From: Candidatus Centipeda massiliensis
GTDB taxonomy: Bacteria; Bacillota; Negativicutes; Selenomonadales; Selenomonadaceae
Direction of reading: 5' to 3'
Length of the DNA: 62,322 bases
Assembly: GCF_900290285.1 (NCBI RefSeq)
Contig: NZ_LT985755.1
Coordinates: forward strand, 474,201-536,522
Positions 43,950-53,222 of this stretch are shown here, piece by piece; position 1 is the stretch's first letter; each line of letters begins with the position of its first letter. Made by a program: the position numbers and the translations under genes. The notes under the pieces are model-generated. The model was not told where the DNA came from, did not search any database, and saw only the letters and a list, made by a program, of their open reading frames with translations.

Positions 43950-44110
43950 GGAATCGCTGATAAAATGAAGTCCGTCAGATTGACGTAGATTTTTTCGTCC
44001 GAACAAGGAGGCAAACCGGACGCATAGCAGGGCTATGTGGAGGATTTGCCGACACAGTGCGGACAAAAAAGATGCGTCAAGATGACGTGGCTGAATTTAT
44101 CAGTGCTTCC
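43950..44110 (+). repeat. Repeat family A, full copy A3
   Basis: 161 bp from GGAATCGCTGATAAA to TTTATCAGTGCTTCC, with CATAGC and GCTATG internal arms in a shortened loop. TTA lies just left (43946-43948) and directly right. The right TTA is the stop codon of the zinc-ribbon gene on the minus strand. Confidence 0.9.
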
Positions 44111-44260
44111 TTAGTACGTCCGATTCACCACCCATGAATGTGGCTGATTGCCCGGCTTGCGCGGGCATTTCCCCGGCTGAGGACGCCCTGCCTGCATACT
44201 CTTCTGCTCCTTTTTTCCGCAGTAGGTACACATAAACTCGGTCATTTTTGGTGCTGCCAT
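44111..44260 (-). CDS. 49-residue zinc-ribbon-like protein
   Basis: 49 residues starting MAAPKMTEFMCTYCGKKEQ. Cys pair CTYC, a later GKCPRKPGNQ and His in PHSW could bind one metal. I do not know the family. ATG at 44260 has AAAGGATGA upstream. It precedes the AAA+ gene in the same direction with repeat A3 between them. Its TAA stop is shared with the repeat flank. Confidence 0.7.
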   Translation of the reverse strand: MAAPKMTEFMCTYCGKKEQKSMQAGRPQPGKCPRKPGNQPHSWVVNRTY

Positions 44261-44324
44261 GATGCTTCATCCTTTCTCTGATCCTTGCACATCGGCAAGT
44301 TATCCACAGATTACCCTTATCTTA

Positions 44325-44485
44325 GGAATCGCTGATAAAATGAAGTCCGTCAGATTGGCGTAGATTTTTTGTCCGAACAAGGAGACAAACCGGACGCATA
44401 GCCAAAGCTATGTGGAGGATTTGTCGACACAGTGCGGGCAAAAAAGATGCGCTAAGATGGCGTGGCTGAATTTATCAGTGCTTCC
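44325..44485 (+). repeat. Repeat family A, full copy A4
   Basis: 161 bp, same orientation as A2 and A3, ends GGAATCGCTGATAAA and TTTATCAGTGCTTCC, flanked by TTA on the left and TTTA on the right. It lies upstream of the zinc-ribbon gene, in the gap before MATE. Confidence 0.9.
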
Positions 44486-44530
44486 TTTATATAATAGCAC
44501 TTGTCACCCCCCCGTAAAGACGTTGGCAAT

Positions 44531-44562
44531 ACAAAAAGAGCAGACGAATCTGCTCTTTTTGT
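44531..44562. terminator. Terminator after the MATE gene
   Basis: ACAAAAAGAGCAGA and TCTGCTCTTTTTGT form a perfect stem with A/T runs in both directions, 3' of the MATE gene stop. Confidence 0.9.
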
Positions 44563-44578
44563 ATTGAGAGATATTCAC

Positions 44579-45922
44579 TTACGCTGTCTGCCGCAAGGTC
44601 TTCTCCGTCCAGAGATAGGCAAGTACGACAGGAATCGCCGCGCCGATCCATGCGAGTGGATTCGCCATGCACGCGCCGAGGAAACCGAGGGAACTGCAGA
44701 GGAAAATGGCTGCAGCCGCGCGCATGATGAGCTCCATCGCGCCCGCAATCGTCGGTATGACGCTCTGACCGAGCCCCTGTAGGACGTTGCGGTAGACAAG
44801 CAGGAGCGCGAGGATGATGTAGCACGATCCGTTGACGATGAGGAAGGTATGCCCGTAGGCGATGACCGCCGCCGCCCCCTCCGCATCCGCACCGACGAAG
44901 AGCTCCAGAAAGAATGTTCCGAACGCAATGAGGAGGATGCCGATGCCGACGGCAAACGCCATCGACATTTTGAGACACGCGCGCACGCCCATGCGGATGC
45001 GCTCGTACTGCTGCGCTCCGTAGTTCTGTGCCGTATACGCTGCCATCGCATAGCCGAACGAGAGCATGGGCATGACGGCAACCGCATCGATCTTCTGCGT
45101 CGCTGCATAAGCTGCGACGGGCAGTGCGCCGAGGTTGTTCAGCGCGACTTGCAGGATGATCGCACCGATGGCAATGACGGAGGACTGGAACGCCATCGGC
45201 AGCCCCATGCGCAGATGTGCCATGAGGACTGCGCCGTTGGGCTTCCAATCCGACCAGTGCGTATGGAGCGCGGGTATGCGACGGCGAATGTAAATGTAAA
45301 AGATGAGCGCACCAATCGCCTGTGAGAATACCGTCGCGCCTGCCGCGCCCGGAATGCCCCAGCCAAGCACGAGGATGGCAACCGGTTCGAGTGCGATGTT
45401 GATGCCGAGCGTGATGGCAAGAATGATGGTTGGTGTCTTGCTGTCACCAAGCGCACGAACAAGGCAGTTTTGCAGATAGAGCAGAAGAAAGACGATGAGC
45501 CCCGCAAAAATAATCGAGATAAAATCGTATGCTCCGTCAACAATCTCGGACGGTGTCTCCATCAGGATGAGCAGCGTCCGTGTCAGCGGCAGGACAATCG
45601 CGGTCAATACGAGCACAAACACCACACCGAGCAGAATGCACGCCGCTGCACTCTGCCGCACGCCGCGCCGATCTCCTGCACCGAACCGCTGTCCCGTATA
45701 GATCGTCACTCCCGTGCAGAATCCCATGATGAACCCGAGCGTCAAAAACATGAGGCTGCCCGTGCAGCCGACCGCCGCGAGCGCATTGACCCCAAGGAAA
45801 CGTCCGACAATGAGCGTATCAATAAAGGCGTAGAGCTGCTGCATCATATTGCCCGCAACAAGCGGCAGGGCAAAGAAGAAGATGAGCCGTGCGGGATCGC
45901 CCTCCGTCATGTTTTTCGTCAT
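44579..45922 (-). CDS. MATE family efflux transporter
   Basis: 447 residues in the 12-helix MATE fold. The two repeat halves begin LPLVAGNMMQQLYAFIDTLIVG and LPMAFQSSVIAIGAIILQ in shortened form: LPLVAGNMMQQ and GLPMAFQSS. It probably exports cationic drugs or metabolites with Na+ or H+. ATG at 45922 overlaps the DUF218 stop by 4 bp. Substrate is unknown. Confidence 0.93.
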   Translation of the reverse strand: MTKNMTEGDPARLIFFFALPLVAGNMMQQLYAFIDTLIVGRFLGVNALAAVGCTGSLMFLTLGFIMGFCTGVTIYTGQRFGAGDRRGVRQSAAACILLGVVFVLVLTAIVLPLTRTLLILMETPSEIVDGAYDFISIIFAGLIVFLLLYLQNCLVRALGDSKTPTIILAITLGINIALEPVAILVLGWGIPGAAGATVFSQAIGALIFYIYIRRRIPALHTHWSDWKPNGAVLMAHLRMGLPMAFQSSVIAIGAIILQVALNNLGALPVAAYAATQKIDAVAVMPMLSFGYAMAAYTAQNYGAQQYERIRMGVRACLKMSMAFAVGIGILLIAFGTFFLELFVGADAEGAAAVIAYGHTFLIVNGSCYIILALLLVYRNVLQGLGQSVIPTIAGAMELIMRAAAAIFLCSSLGFLGACMANPLAWIGAAIPVVLAYLWTEKTLRQTA

Positions 45923-46677
45923 TCGACATACCTCGTCACAAAAATGCGCAGCTTCTCTTGGAGGAAATAGGTATTCGTATAGAGAGCATTCACATTCGGC
46001 GCAAATTTGATAAGATAGAGCTGCGGATTTCCGCTCACCCAGAAATCTGCGGGATACGGTGTCACCGCAAACCCTTCCCTTTCAAAATAGAGTACGGCAC
46101 GCGGCAGGTGGAACGCCGAGGTCACGAGGATCGGCTGCGTGAAGCCCTCACGCCGCAGAATCTCTGCGGAATAGCGCGCATTCTGCCCCGTCGTAAGACT
46201 GCGTGTCTCGACGTAGATCATCTCATCGGGCACGCCAAGCGATAGGAGAACACGCCGCGCGATCTCCGCCTCCGACCCCGTATCACTGAACACCTGCCCG
46301 CCCGAGAGGAGGATCGGCAAATTGTAGCGCCGATGAAGCCGCAGCGTCGTGAGCAGACGCGAAGACGGACTCTGCGCGAGCATTCCCACGCCGTCCACAT
46401 CCTGCACATCCGCAATCGCCCCACCGCCAAGCATGACGATCACATCCCCCTGCGCTTCCGCAGGTACACCGTATGTCCGCTCAAGGGTTCCCATCAGACG
46501 ATCAGCAACCGCTCCGATGGAGAGCAGATACAGCGCACACGCAAGCGCGGCGAGCAGCCCCGCTGCACGGTGTTGATGTCGTTTTTTCCAAAGATAGACG
46601 GCAATCCCGAGCATCGCAAGAATGAAAATGCCCGGCGGCAAAATCCATGCCGCACCAAATTTCAAAATATAGATCAA
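45919..46677 (-). CDS. YdcF/ElyC-like DUF218 membrane protein
   Basis: 252 residues. Two membrane helices (about 5-30 and 40-58) precede a DUF218 domain with DVIVMLGGG, LLSGGQVF, GSEAEIARRVLL and ILVTSAFHLPRA. E. coli ElyC and SanA relatives act in envelope integrity and lipid-carrier handling. The start is TTG at 46677 with a weak site. It is coupled to the MATE gene. Confidence 0.87.
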   Translation of the reverse strand: MIYILKFGAAWILPPGIFILAMLGIAVYLWKKRHQHRAAGLLAALACALYLLSIGAVADRLMGTLERTYGVPAEAQGDVIVMLGGGAIADVQDVDGVGMLAQSPSSRLLTTLRLHRRYNLPILLSGGQVFSDTGSEAEIARRVLLSLGVPDEMIYVETRSLTTGQNARYSAEILRREGFTQPILVTSAFHLPRAVLYFEREGFAVTPYPADFWVSGNPQLYLIKFAPNVNALYTNTYFLQEKLRIFVTRYVE

Positions 46678-46858
46678 GTATCATCAGCCCTATCAAAACA
46701 CAATACAACACATCAAAAATAATCCAAACTTCGTATCGTTACGCAATTTTGCACATATATGAGGTGCGTGTGCAACGAATCATATTATAGGATATTTTAG
46801 GGAATTTTTGTAGCCATCACAGACAAAAGAAAAAGGAAATGGCATACCACAGGCTTAT

Positions 46859-46888
46859 AAAAAGAGCACCTTTTCAGATGCTCTTTTT
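46859..46888. terminator. Bidirectional terminator
   Basis: AAAAAGAGCA and TGCTCTTTTT stem between the HicB gene end and the DUF218 gene start. The rest of the 260-bp gap 46678-46937 is AT-rich with no gene seen. Confidence 0.8.
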
Positions 46889-46937
46889 CATCTTGATTTT
46901 CTGTTTGACACACCCAACCCAAACACTGCTTCCATCT

Positions 46938-47252
46938 CTATGCCAGTGCTGCAAGCTGCTCGCGCGCAATAGCTATGTCTCGACACCGTCTCTCATAGAT
47001 TTGTCGGTCAAACTCCACGAGTGTAACAAAGCAATCGGTATATGCAGAGGTATCGATATCGTTGACGTTACTCGCAGGTGGATAATCTCTTTCCGATACC
47101 CCCTCAAGCATACATCCGATCGCATCCTGCGCCATCCACATCGCCTGTTCCAAGGTTCTTCCCTCCGTGAAGCATCCCTCAATATCGGGGACTGTCACAG
47201 TATAACCACCCTCTTCGGCCGTCTCGAACACCGCCGGATAATAATGCTTCAT
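46938..47252 (-). CDS. hicB: HicB-family antitoxin
   Basis: 104 residues. The HicB fold has YPAVFETAEEGGYTVTVPDIEGCFTEGRT split as YPAVFETAEEGG and VTVPDIEGCFTEG, then QDAIGCMLEG. It neutralises HicA and represses the operon in characterised systems. ATG at 47252 has AGGAG about 9 nt upstream. A DNA-binding C-terminal extension is not obvious. Confidence 0.9.
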   Translation of the reverse strand: MKHYYPAVFETAEEGGYTVTVPDIEGCFTEGRTLEQAMWMAQDAIGCMLEGVSERDYPPASNVNDIDTSAYTDCFVTLVEFDRQIYERRCRDIAIAREQLAALA

Positions 47253-47295
47253 TTCTATCCACTCCTCCAAACAGGATGATTCCAAGAATCCATTG

Positions 47296-47487
47296 CTATA
47301 TAAGACCTGCCTGTTTCAAAATCTTATGCCCCAATCCCTTCCCCAATGTACCCGCGTGAATCGGAACAACTGTTGTTTTTCGTGTCAGTGGATTCCACAT
47401 CTTTTGATGCGATCCGGAACTTGATACGGCTTTGCGAAATCCATTCTTCTCCAGCAGCCGTATCATTTGCCTCGCAGTCATCGGCAT
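47296..47487 (-). CDS. hicA: HicA-family toxin (mRNA interferase)
   Basis: 63 residues. The double-stranded-RNA-binding-like fold has LLEKNGF, SGSHQKMWNP with catalytic His27, and VVPIHAG. It cleaves mRNA in the known family. ATG has GGAGGCGG upstream. It lies upstream of hicB, 43 nt apart, in the usual order. Confidence 0.9.
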   Translation of the reverse strand: MPMTARQMIRLLEKNGFRKAVSSSGSHQKMWNPLTRKTTVVPIHAGTLGKGLGHKILKQAGLI

Positions 47488-47547
47488 CCCAACCGCCTCC
47501 CATCACAAATTATAAGGTGTGTAGATAGGAGCGTCAACATCCTTTCA

Positions 47548-47568
47548 CCAATTTATCAGCGATTCCCT
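47548..47568 (+). repeat. Repeat family A fragment (one end only)
   Basis: AATTTATCAGCGATTCCCTAA matches a family A terminal repeat, but no partner end lies nearby. It marks a degraded copy in the gap between hicA and the cupin gene. Confidence 0.5.
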
Positions 47569-47694
47569 AATTACAAAAAAGGAAAATACGCCTCCATCGC
47601 GAATATTTAGAATATATAACGAAGCACGTTTTTCTGCGCGCTTCTTCGTTCATTCTATCAAAATCTGTGTAGAATTACAAAGGAGAGTTTATTC

Positions 47695-48039
47695 ATGGCA
47701 ATCATCGAATCCGAGCACATCGATGCCGAGAAGCGCTTTGGCGGGAATGGTACCATCCACATTCAGAAGCTCCTCAGTCCGACCGAACTCGATGGCAAAT
47801 GCGCGATGTATGCGCGCGTGACGATCCCGCCGCACGCATCGATGGGCGTGCACAAACACGAGGGCAACACGGAGACCTATCACATTCTCTCGGGGCGTGC
47901 ACGTTACAACGACAACGGCACGGAGATCGAGATCGGTCCGGGCACGACGACGTTCTGCGGCGACGGCGAGGTACACGCCATTGCCAACGCCTCCGAGACC
48001 GAGGATCTCGTCTTTATGGCGCTGATTATCAATAAGTAG
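47695..48039 (+). CDS. Cupin domain protein
   Basis: 114 residues, one cupin_2 barrel: GVHKHEGNTETYHILSG in the first metal motif (HKHE...E) and a second motif with GDGEVHAIANA. It could bind a metal and act as an enzyme or sensor; substrate unknown. Close upstream is GGAGAG. It stands between two toxin-antitoxin loci. Confidence 0.88.
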   Translation: MAIIESEHIDAEKRFGGNGTIHIQKLLSPTELDGKCAMYARVTIPPHASMGVHKHEGNTETYHILSGRARYNDNGTEIEIGPGTTTFCGDGEVHAIANASETEDLVFMALIINK

Positions 48040-48083
48040 CGTGATGTGCTCGACTTTCTCAATCAACACGAGGAGGTGCTTGA

Positions 48084-48389
48084 TTGGCTGATATCAAAAC
48101 GGAGATTGGCGGCTTTTTGCTCGAATGGGATGTGGAAAAAGAAAAACTCAATCGAAGAAAGCACGGCATATCCTTTGAAACAGCAGGTCGCATTTTTCTC
48201 GACACGAAGCGTATCGAATACTATGATGTACTGCACAGCATGGATGAAGACCGTTTCGTAACGATTGGCATAGTTGACGGCTTGTTATCTGTCGTCTATA
48301 CAGAACGTGAAAATGATGTGTTACGACTGATTTCAGCGCGAAAAGCTACGGAAAAAGAAAGGAGAGCTTATGAACGCAGATCATTCTGA
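48084..48389 (+). CDS. BrnT-family toxin
   Basis: 101 residues. BrnT hallmarks: FLLEWDVEKEKLNRRKHGISFETA, split here as LEWDVEKEK and RRKHGISFE, then VVYTEREND and LISARKATEKERRAYE. It is a RelE-like ribonuclease in characterised cases. The start is TTG at 48084 with GAGGAGG 8 nt upstream. The next gene overlaps its end by 20 bp. Confidence 0.87.
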   Translation: MADIKTEIGGFLLEWDVEKEKLNRRKHGISFETAGRIFLDTKRIEYYDVLHSMDEDRFVTIGIVDGLLSVVYTERENDVLRLISARKATEKERRAYERRSF

Positions 48390-48633
48390 AATACTGCTCG
48401 ATAACGACAGTCCGGAACTCACGGATGAGCAGCTGAAAATCATGAGCCTTGTCCTCTCCCATAAAGGAACGCGCGGAGGCTCACGAAAGGCACTGTATAT
48501 TCAGGGACGTGAGGAGGAACGTATCAACGCACTGCGGAATCTGATGGACAGCATGAGTATGTCGCTTCAACAGGCAATGACCGCTCTGAAAATCCCCTCC
48601 TCGGAGTATAAAAAATACGCAGCTGTCATCTAG
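48370..48633 (+). CDS. Putative antitoxin of the BrnT locus (non-canonical)
   Basis: 87 residues. The N-terminal DSPELTDEQL resembles the start of BrnA-type antitoxins. The C-terminal half (MSMSLQQAMTALKIPSSEYKKY) lacks the ribbon-helix-helix sequence I expect and resembles the tail of Rpn/PD-(D/E)XK transposase-like proteins. Position and overlap with BrnT support the antitoxin role; the function is inferred. Confidence 0.7.
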   Translation: MNADHSEILLDNDSPELTDEQLKIMSLVLSHKGTRGGSRKALYIQGREEERINALRNLMDSMSMSLQQAMTALKIPSSEYKKYAAVI

Positions 48634-48636
48634 ACA

Positions 48637-48683
48637 GACACGAATCCCCTCATGGAATATGTATCCGTGAGGGGATTCGTGCA
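48637..48683. terminator. Long hairpin between convergent operons
   Basis: ACGAATCCCCTCA and TGAGGGGATTCGT form a 13-bp perfect stem with a 15-nt loop. U tracts are weak on both sides, so intrinsic termination is possible but unproven. Confidence 0.55.
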
Positions 48684-48684
48684 T

Positions 48685-49888
48685 CTATTCATACCGCAGC
48701 GCATCAATCGGATCCAGCCGTGCCGCCTTGCGGGCGGGGTAGATGCCGAAGAAGAGACCGATGCCGACGGCAAAGGAGAACGAGACGAGGATCGGCAGGA
48801 GCTCGATGGTGGTGGTAAGCCCGCCAAACGAGCCAATCAGTTTGGAGAGCGAAACGCCGAGCGTGATGCCGATCACGCCGCCGACGATGCCGATGACCAT
48901 GGACTCGATCATAAACTGCATGAGCACATTCGAGGAGGTCGCGCCGAGTGCCTTGCGGATGCCGATCTCGCGCGTACGCTCGGTGACGGAGACCATCATG
49001 ATGTTCATGATGCCGATGCCGCCGACGAGCAGCGAGATACCTGCGATCGATCCGAGGAGCAGCGTAATCATATTCGTGTTCTCCGTAAAGCTCTCCATGA
49101 GGCTCGTCATGTTGCGAACGGTGAAATCGTCCTCTGCCCCGTGACGAATGTGGTGCCGCTGACGCAGCAGATTCTCAACGTCTGCCTGCACCTGATTCAT
49201 CCGCTCGGGACTCGACACCTGTATGTTGATGGCTTGGACGTAGGTAATGGCGAGCATACGCTCCTGTGCCGTCGTGATGGGGATATAGATCACGTCGTCC
49301 TGATCCTGTCCGATGGACTGCCCCTTCTCCGCCGTCAGTCCGATGACCTTGAACGGCTGATTGTGGATGCGGATGTTCTTGCCGATGGGGTTCTCCGTGC
49401 CAAAGAGATTGGAGGCGACGGTCGGTCCGATGACGGCGACACGACTGCGCTTTGCCATATCGTTTGCGGTGATGAACGACCCGTTCTCGACCTTGAGTGA
49501 GCGGATCTGCATCAGCTCCGGCGTGACGCCCTCCACCGTCGTATTCCAGTTGAGATTCCCATTCACGACCTGATAGGCACCGGAGACCGAGGGAGATACG
49601 TAGTCGATCCCTTTGATCTTGCTCTCAATCGCCTTGGCATCATCGTATTTCAGTGACTTGCGCGAGCCTGCCTTGCCGCGCACACCGCCCGTATTCGCGG
49701 AGCCGGGCATGACGATGAGCATATTCGAGCCGAGGCTCGCAAAGGAGTCCGCAACACTCGTACGCACGCCCATACCGATGGAGACCATGGCGATGACGGC
49801 CCCCACGCCGATGATGATGCCGAGCATGGTGAGGAGGGAGCGAAGCTTGTTTGCGAGCAGGGCGTTCACCGCCATGCCGAAACATTCC

Positions 49889-49899
<11 letters not shown>
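48685..49899 (-). CDS. MacB-type ABC transporter permease
   Basis: 404 residues. The N-terminal helix ([17 protein letters not shown]) precedes a periplasmic MacB_PCD domain, then the C-terminal FtsX-like three-helix core with [21 protein letters not shown] in part: GGIGIMNIM and [13 protein letters not shown]. It is half-transporter style with the ATPase on a separate gene, unlike fused MacB. It mechanotransmits between ATPase and periplasm to push substrates through the MFP-TolC channel. ATG overlaps the ATPase stop by 11 bp. Confidence 0.92.
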
Positions 49900-50602
<703 letters not shown>

Positions 50603-50618
50603 TGCGATCACCTCCGCA

Positions 50619-51725
50619 TCAGAACGGCGGCGGTCCGCCCGCGTGCATACTCATCGGAACGACCTTTGCCGTGTAGGTGCTGACGACGCGCTCGCCCTCG
50701 CTGAGCCCCGAAAGGATCTCGACATACTCATCACTGTAGATGCCCGTCTCGACGTAGCGCATCTCCTGCGTGCCATCCTCCTGCAGGACGAGGACGTAGG
50801 AGCCCGCTGCGTCCGTCTTGAGCGTCGAGAGCGGTACGACGAGCGCATCGTTTCGATCTGCCGTGTTGATGACGACGCGTGCCGTCATCGCAGGCAGCAG
50901 GAGATTTTCGGGATCGTCCACATCGAGAGTCACATAGTAGTAGATGACGCTCGTGCTCGATGAGGCGGATGAAGCGGATGAACTTGTATCCCAGCTGTTC
51001 GTCACGTCGGTCTGCGAGATCTTCGAGACGCGTGCCGTAAATTTCTTGTCCGTAAAGGCATCGACGGTAAACGTCGCCTCCTGCCCGATGCGGATGTTTC
51101 CGATATCCGTCTCATCCACCTTCGCCTTGATCTGCTTCTTCGAGAGGTCGGCAATGCGCATGATGACGGTCGGATTGTCCGAGCCCTGCACCGCCATCGT
51201 CCCCGCTGTCTTTGGCTCGCCGACGACAACGCCCGAGATCGGTGCGGTGATGATCGTCTCATTCGCATCGGAGTTTGCTTCTTCAAGGGTCGACTGTGCC
51301 GTATCGTAGTTGTATTCCGCATCCTCAAGGTCGGATTTGGACTTCGCGCCGATGCTCTCAAGATAGCTCATGCGGTTGTACTTTGCGCGTGTATTCGTGA
51401 CACGGTACTGCGCCTGGTCGCGCTTCGCCTCATAGTCCTTGCCGTCGAGCGTTGCAACCACCTGCCCCGCCGTGACGGTATCGTTTTCCTTGACGAGAAC
51501 GGAGCTGATGCGCGCTGTGATTTTCGAGCTGACCTCCACCGAATCCACAGGGCGAATCGTCCCCGTTGCCTCGACAGTCGACTTGATGTCCATACGCTGC
51601 ACGGCAACCGTCTCGACGGCATGTGCCGTCTTTTCTGCCGCACTCGACTCCATGTACCAATACACGCCGCCCGCAGCCAGCACCGCCGCGACTACACCAA
51701 TGCCGATGATTGTCCTTCGTTTCAT
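50619..51725 (-). CDS. Periplasmic adaptor (HlyD/MacA family)
   Basis: 368 residues. A single N-terminal membrane segment (about 5-22) is followed by barrel-sandwich-lipoyl pieces ([20 protein letters not shown]), a helical hairpin and a beta-barrel domain. It links MacB to a TolC-type channel. A Ser/Ala run ([12 protein letters not shown]) interrupts the barrel loop. ATG follows the outer-membrane gene stop directly (TAAATG). Confidence 0.92.
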   Translation of the reverse strand: MKRRTIIGIGVVAAVLAAGGVYWYMESSAAEKTAHAVETVAVQRMDIKSTVEATGTIRPVDSVEVSSKITARISSVLVKENDTVTAGQVVATLDGKDYEAKRDQAQYRVTNTRAKYNRMSYLESIGAKSKSDLEDAEYNYDTAQSTLEEANSDANETIITAPISGVVVGEPKTAGTMAVQGSDNPTVIMRIADLSKKQIKAKVDETDIGNIRIGQEATFTVDAFTDKKFTARVSKISQTDVTNSWDTSSSASSASSSTSVIYYYVTLDVDDPENLLLPAMTARVVINTADRNDALVVPLSTLKTDAAGSYVLVLQEDGTQEMRYVETGIYSDEYVEILSGLSEGERVVSTYTAKVVPMSMHAGGPPPF

Positions 51726-53126
51726 TTACTCCACCGCCTTCGCCGCAGCGTCCGTACCGCCCTCAATGTATGCTGCCTGTGCCGCCGCACGCTCCTCAGC
51801 GGTCACGGTGGGAAGCCCCTCCGCTGCCGCGCGCTCGCTTTCCGTCAGCGCTGCCCCCATCAGATTCTCGACCTGCGCACGATAGCGTGCGTAGTCATAG
51901 CGTGCACTGATCGCATTCGTCTCCGCTGCACTGAGTGCCGTCTGCGCGTCGATGATGTCGAGCAGGATGCCCTCGCCCGCGCGGTAGCGTTCATTCGCGA
52001 TGTAACCGTCCTCGCGTGCCTGACGCACAGCATCTCCCGTCGAGGCAAACCGCTGCTCCGCCTCGCGCATATTGAGGTATGCCTTGCGGAGGTCAAGGTC
52101 TATACTCTCTTCCTCCTTCTTCACGTTCAGCAGAGCAATGTCGCGCTCCGCCTCCGTCGCCTCAATCGCGGCGCGCGTGACACCGCTGTCAAAGATGTTC
52201 CAGCTGACCCCCACGGACGCAGATACGTCCGCGCTCGTATCATGACGCGGCTGGAACTGGCTCGTGAGCCCCGTGCCGAGGGTGAGACTGACGGAGGGTT
52301 TCTTCCCTGCCCGTGCGCTTTCGACGGCAAGTTCACGCTGCCGCAGCTGATCACGCGCGGCTGCAAGATCAAGGCGGCTGCGGTATGCGTATGAAATACA
52401 GTCTTCCACGGATGTCCCAAACGGTTGAACGGCGACCTCTGTCGTGAGCGTCAGCGGCTCCGCATGGTCGATGTTCAGCAAATTGCGCAGCGCTGCGAGA
52501 TTCACCGCATAGGTATTCTCCGCGCGGATCAGCTCCTGCCGTGCGTTCGAGAGCTCTACAGATGAGCGGAGCACATCAATTTTCGCCTGTGCGCCCGCAT
52601 CATAGAGTGCCGTGACATTCTTCAGGTGCGCGTCGTATTTGTTCACGGTGTCGCGCTGCACTTCGATCTTCTTGGCTGCCTCCACGGCATTCCAGTAGGC
52701 GGCAGTCACCTCGTATTTCAAATCCTCACGCGCACGCTCGGTCGTGAGACGCGCCACACGCGCACCAATCTCGCCCGAGGCAATATTCGCCTCGTTTGCA
52801 CCGCCGCTGTAGAGCGGCAAATGTGCCGAGACGCTGAGCGCATTACTCGTCCGTGCGTTCTCGTCCCGCGCCTTGCTCATGCGCAGGGTATCACTCGCCT
52901 CTGCCGAGATGCTGTTCTTGCCGCGTGCCTGTTTCAGCGCAGCATCTGCCGTCCGCTCGCCCGCCTGCTTGATGCGCAGTCCCGTATTCGCCGCGAGCGC
53001 CGTGTCGATTGCCTCGTCGAGCGTGAGATTCATCGCATGCACAGACAGTGGTAAGATAAGTGCCGTACTCAGAACGGCGGCGGCAAATACACGGCGGCAC
53101 TGCCGCCTTTGCCTATCACGAACCAT
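51726..53126 (-). CDS. TolC-family outer membrane efflux protein
   Basis: 466 residues. A signal peptide (about 1-30) is followed by two OEP repeats: LTLDEAIDTALAANTGL and a later half with ARDQLRQRELAVESARAGKKPS. It forms the outer-membrane exit duct for the MacAB pair downstream. ATG at 53126 has GAGGAGG; an upstream ATG lacks one. Confidence 0.92.
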   Translation of the reverse strand: MVRDRQRRQCRRVFAAAVLSTALILPLSVHAMNLTLDEAIDTALAANTGLRIKQAGERTADAALKQARGKNSISAEASDTLRMSKARDENARTSNALSVSAHLPLYSGGANEANIASGEIGARVARLTTERAREDLKYEVTAAYWNAVEAAKKIEVQRDTVNKYDAHLKNVTALYDAGAQAKIDVLRSSVELSNARQELIRAENTYAVNLAALRNLLNIDHAEPLTLTTEVAVQPFGTSVEDCISYAYRSRLDLAAARDQLRQRELAVESARAGKKPSVSLTLGTGLTSQFQPRHDTSADVSASVGVSWNIFDSGVTRAAIEATEAERDIALLNVKKEEESIDLDLRKAYLNMREAEQRFASTGDAVRQAREDGYIANERYRAGEGILLDIIDAQTALSAAETNAISARYDYARYRAQVENLMGAALTESERAAAEGLPTVTAEERAAAQAAYIEGGTDAAAKAVE

Positions 53127-53160
53127 AAAGTCCTCCTCAGTATAGGAAATACGTCCATAT

Positions 53161-53190
53161 AGCAATGCGCCCATGCTAATGCAGGGGCGC
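53161..53190. other. Short palindrome between ctpA and the tolC-like gene
   Basis: GCGCCC and GGGCGC arms flank CTGCATTAGCAT in the 96-bp gap. It has no T tract on the transcribed minus strand, so it may be a pausing or weak termination site before the efflux operon. Confidence 0.4.
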
Positions 53191-53222
53191 TATGTGCTTA
53201 TTAAAAACCTGTTATTTTTCTG

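Noticed and set aside
26344-44485. CRISPR array from the repeated sequences
   Set aside because: Copies of families A and B are long, palindromic and widely scattered with no regular spacers, and no cas genes were seen.
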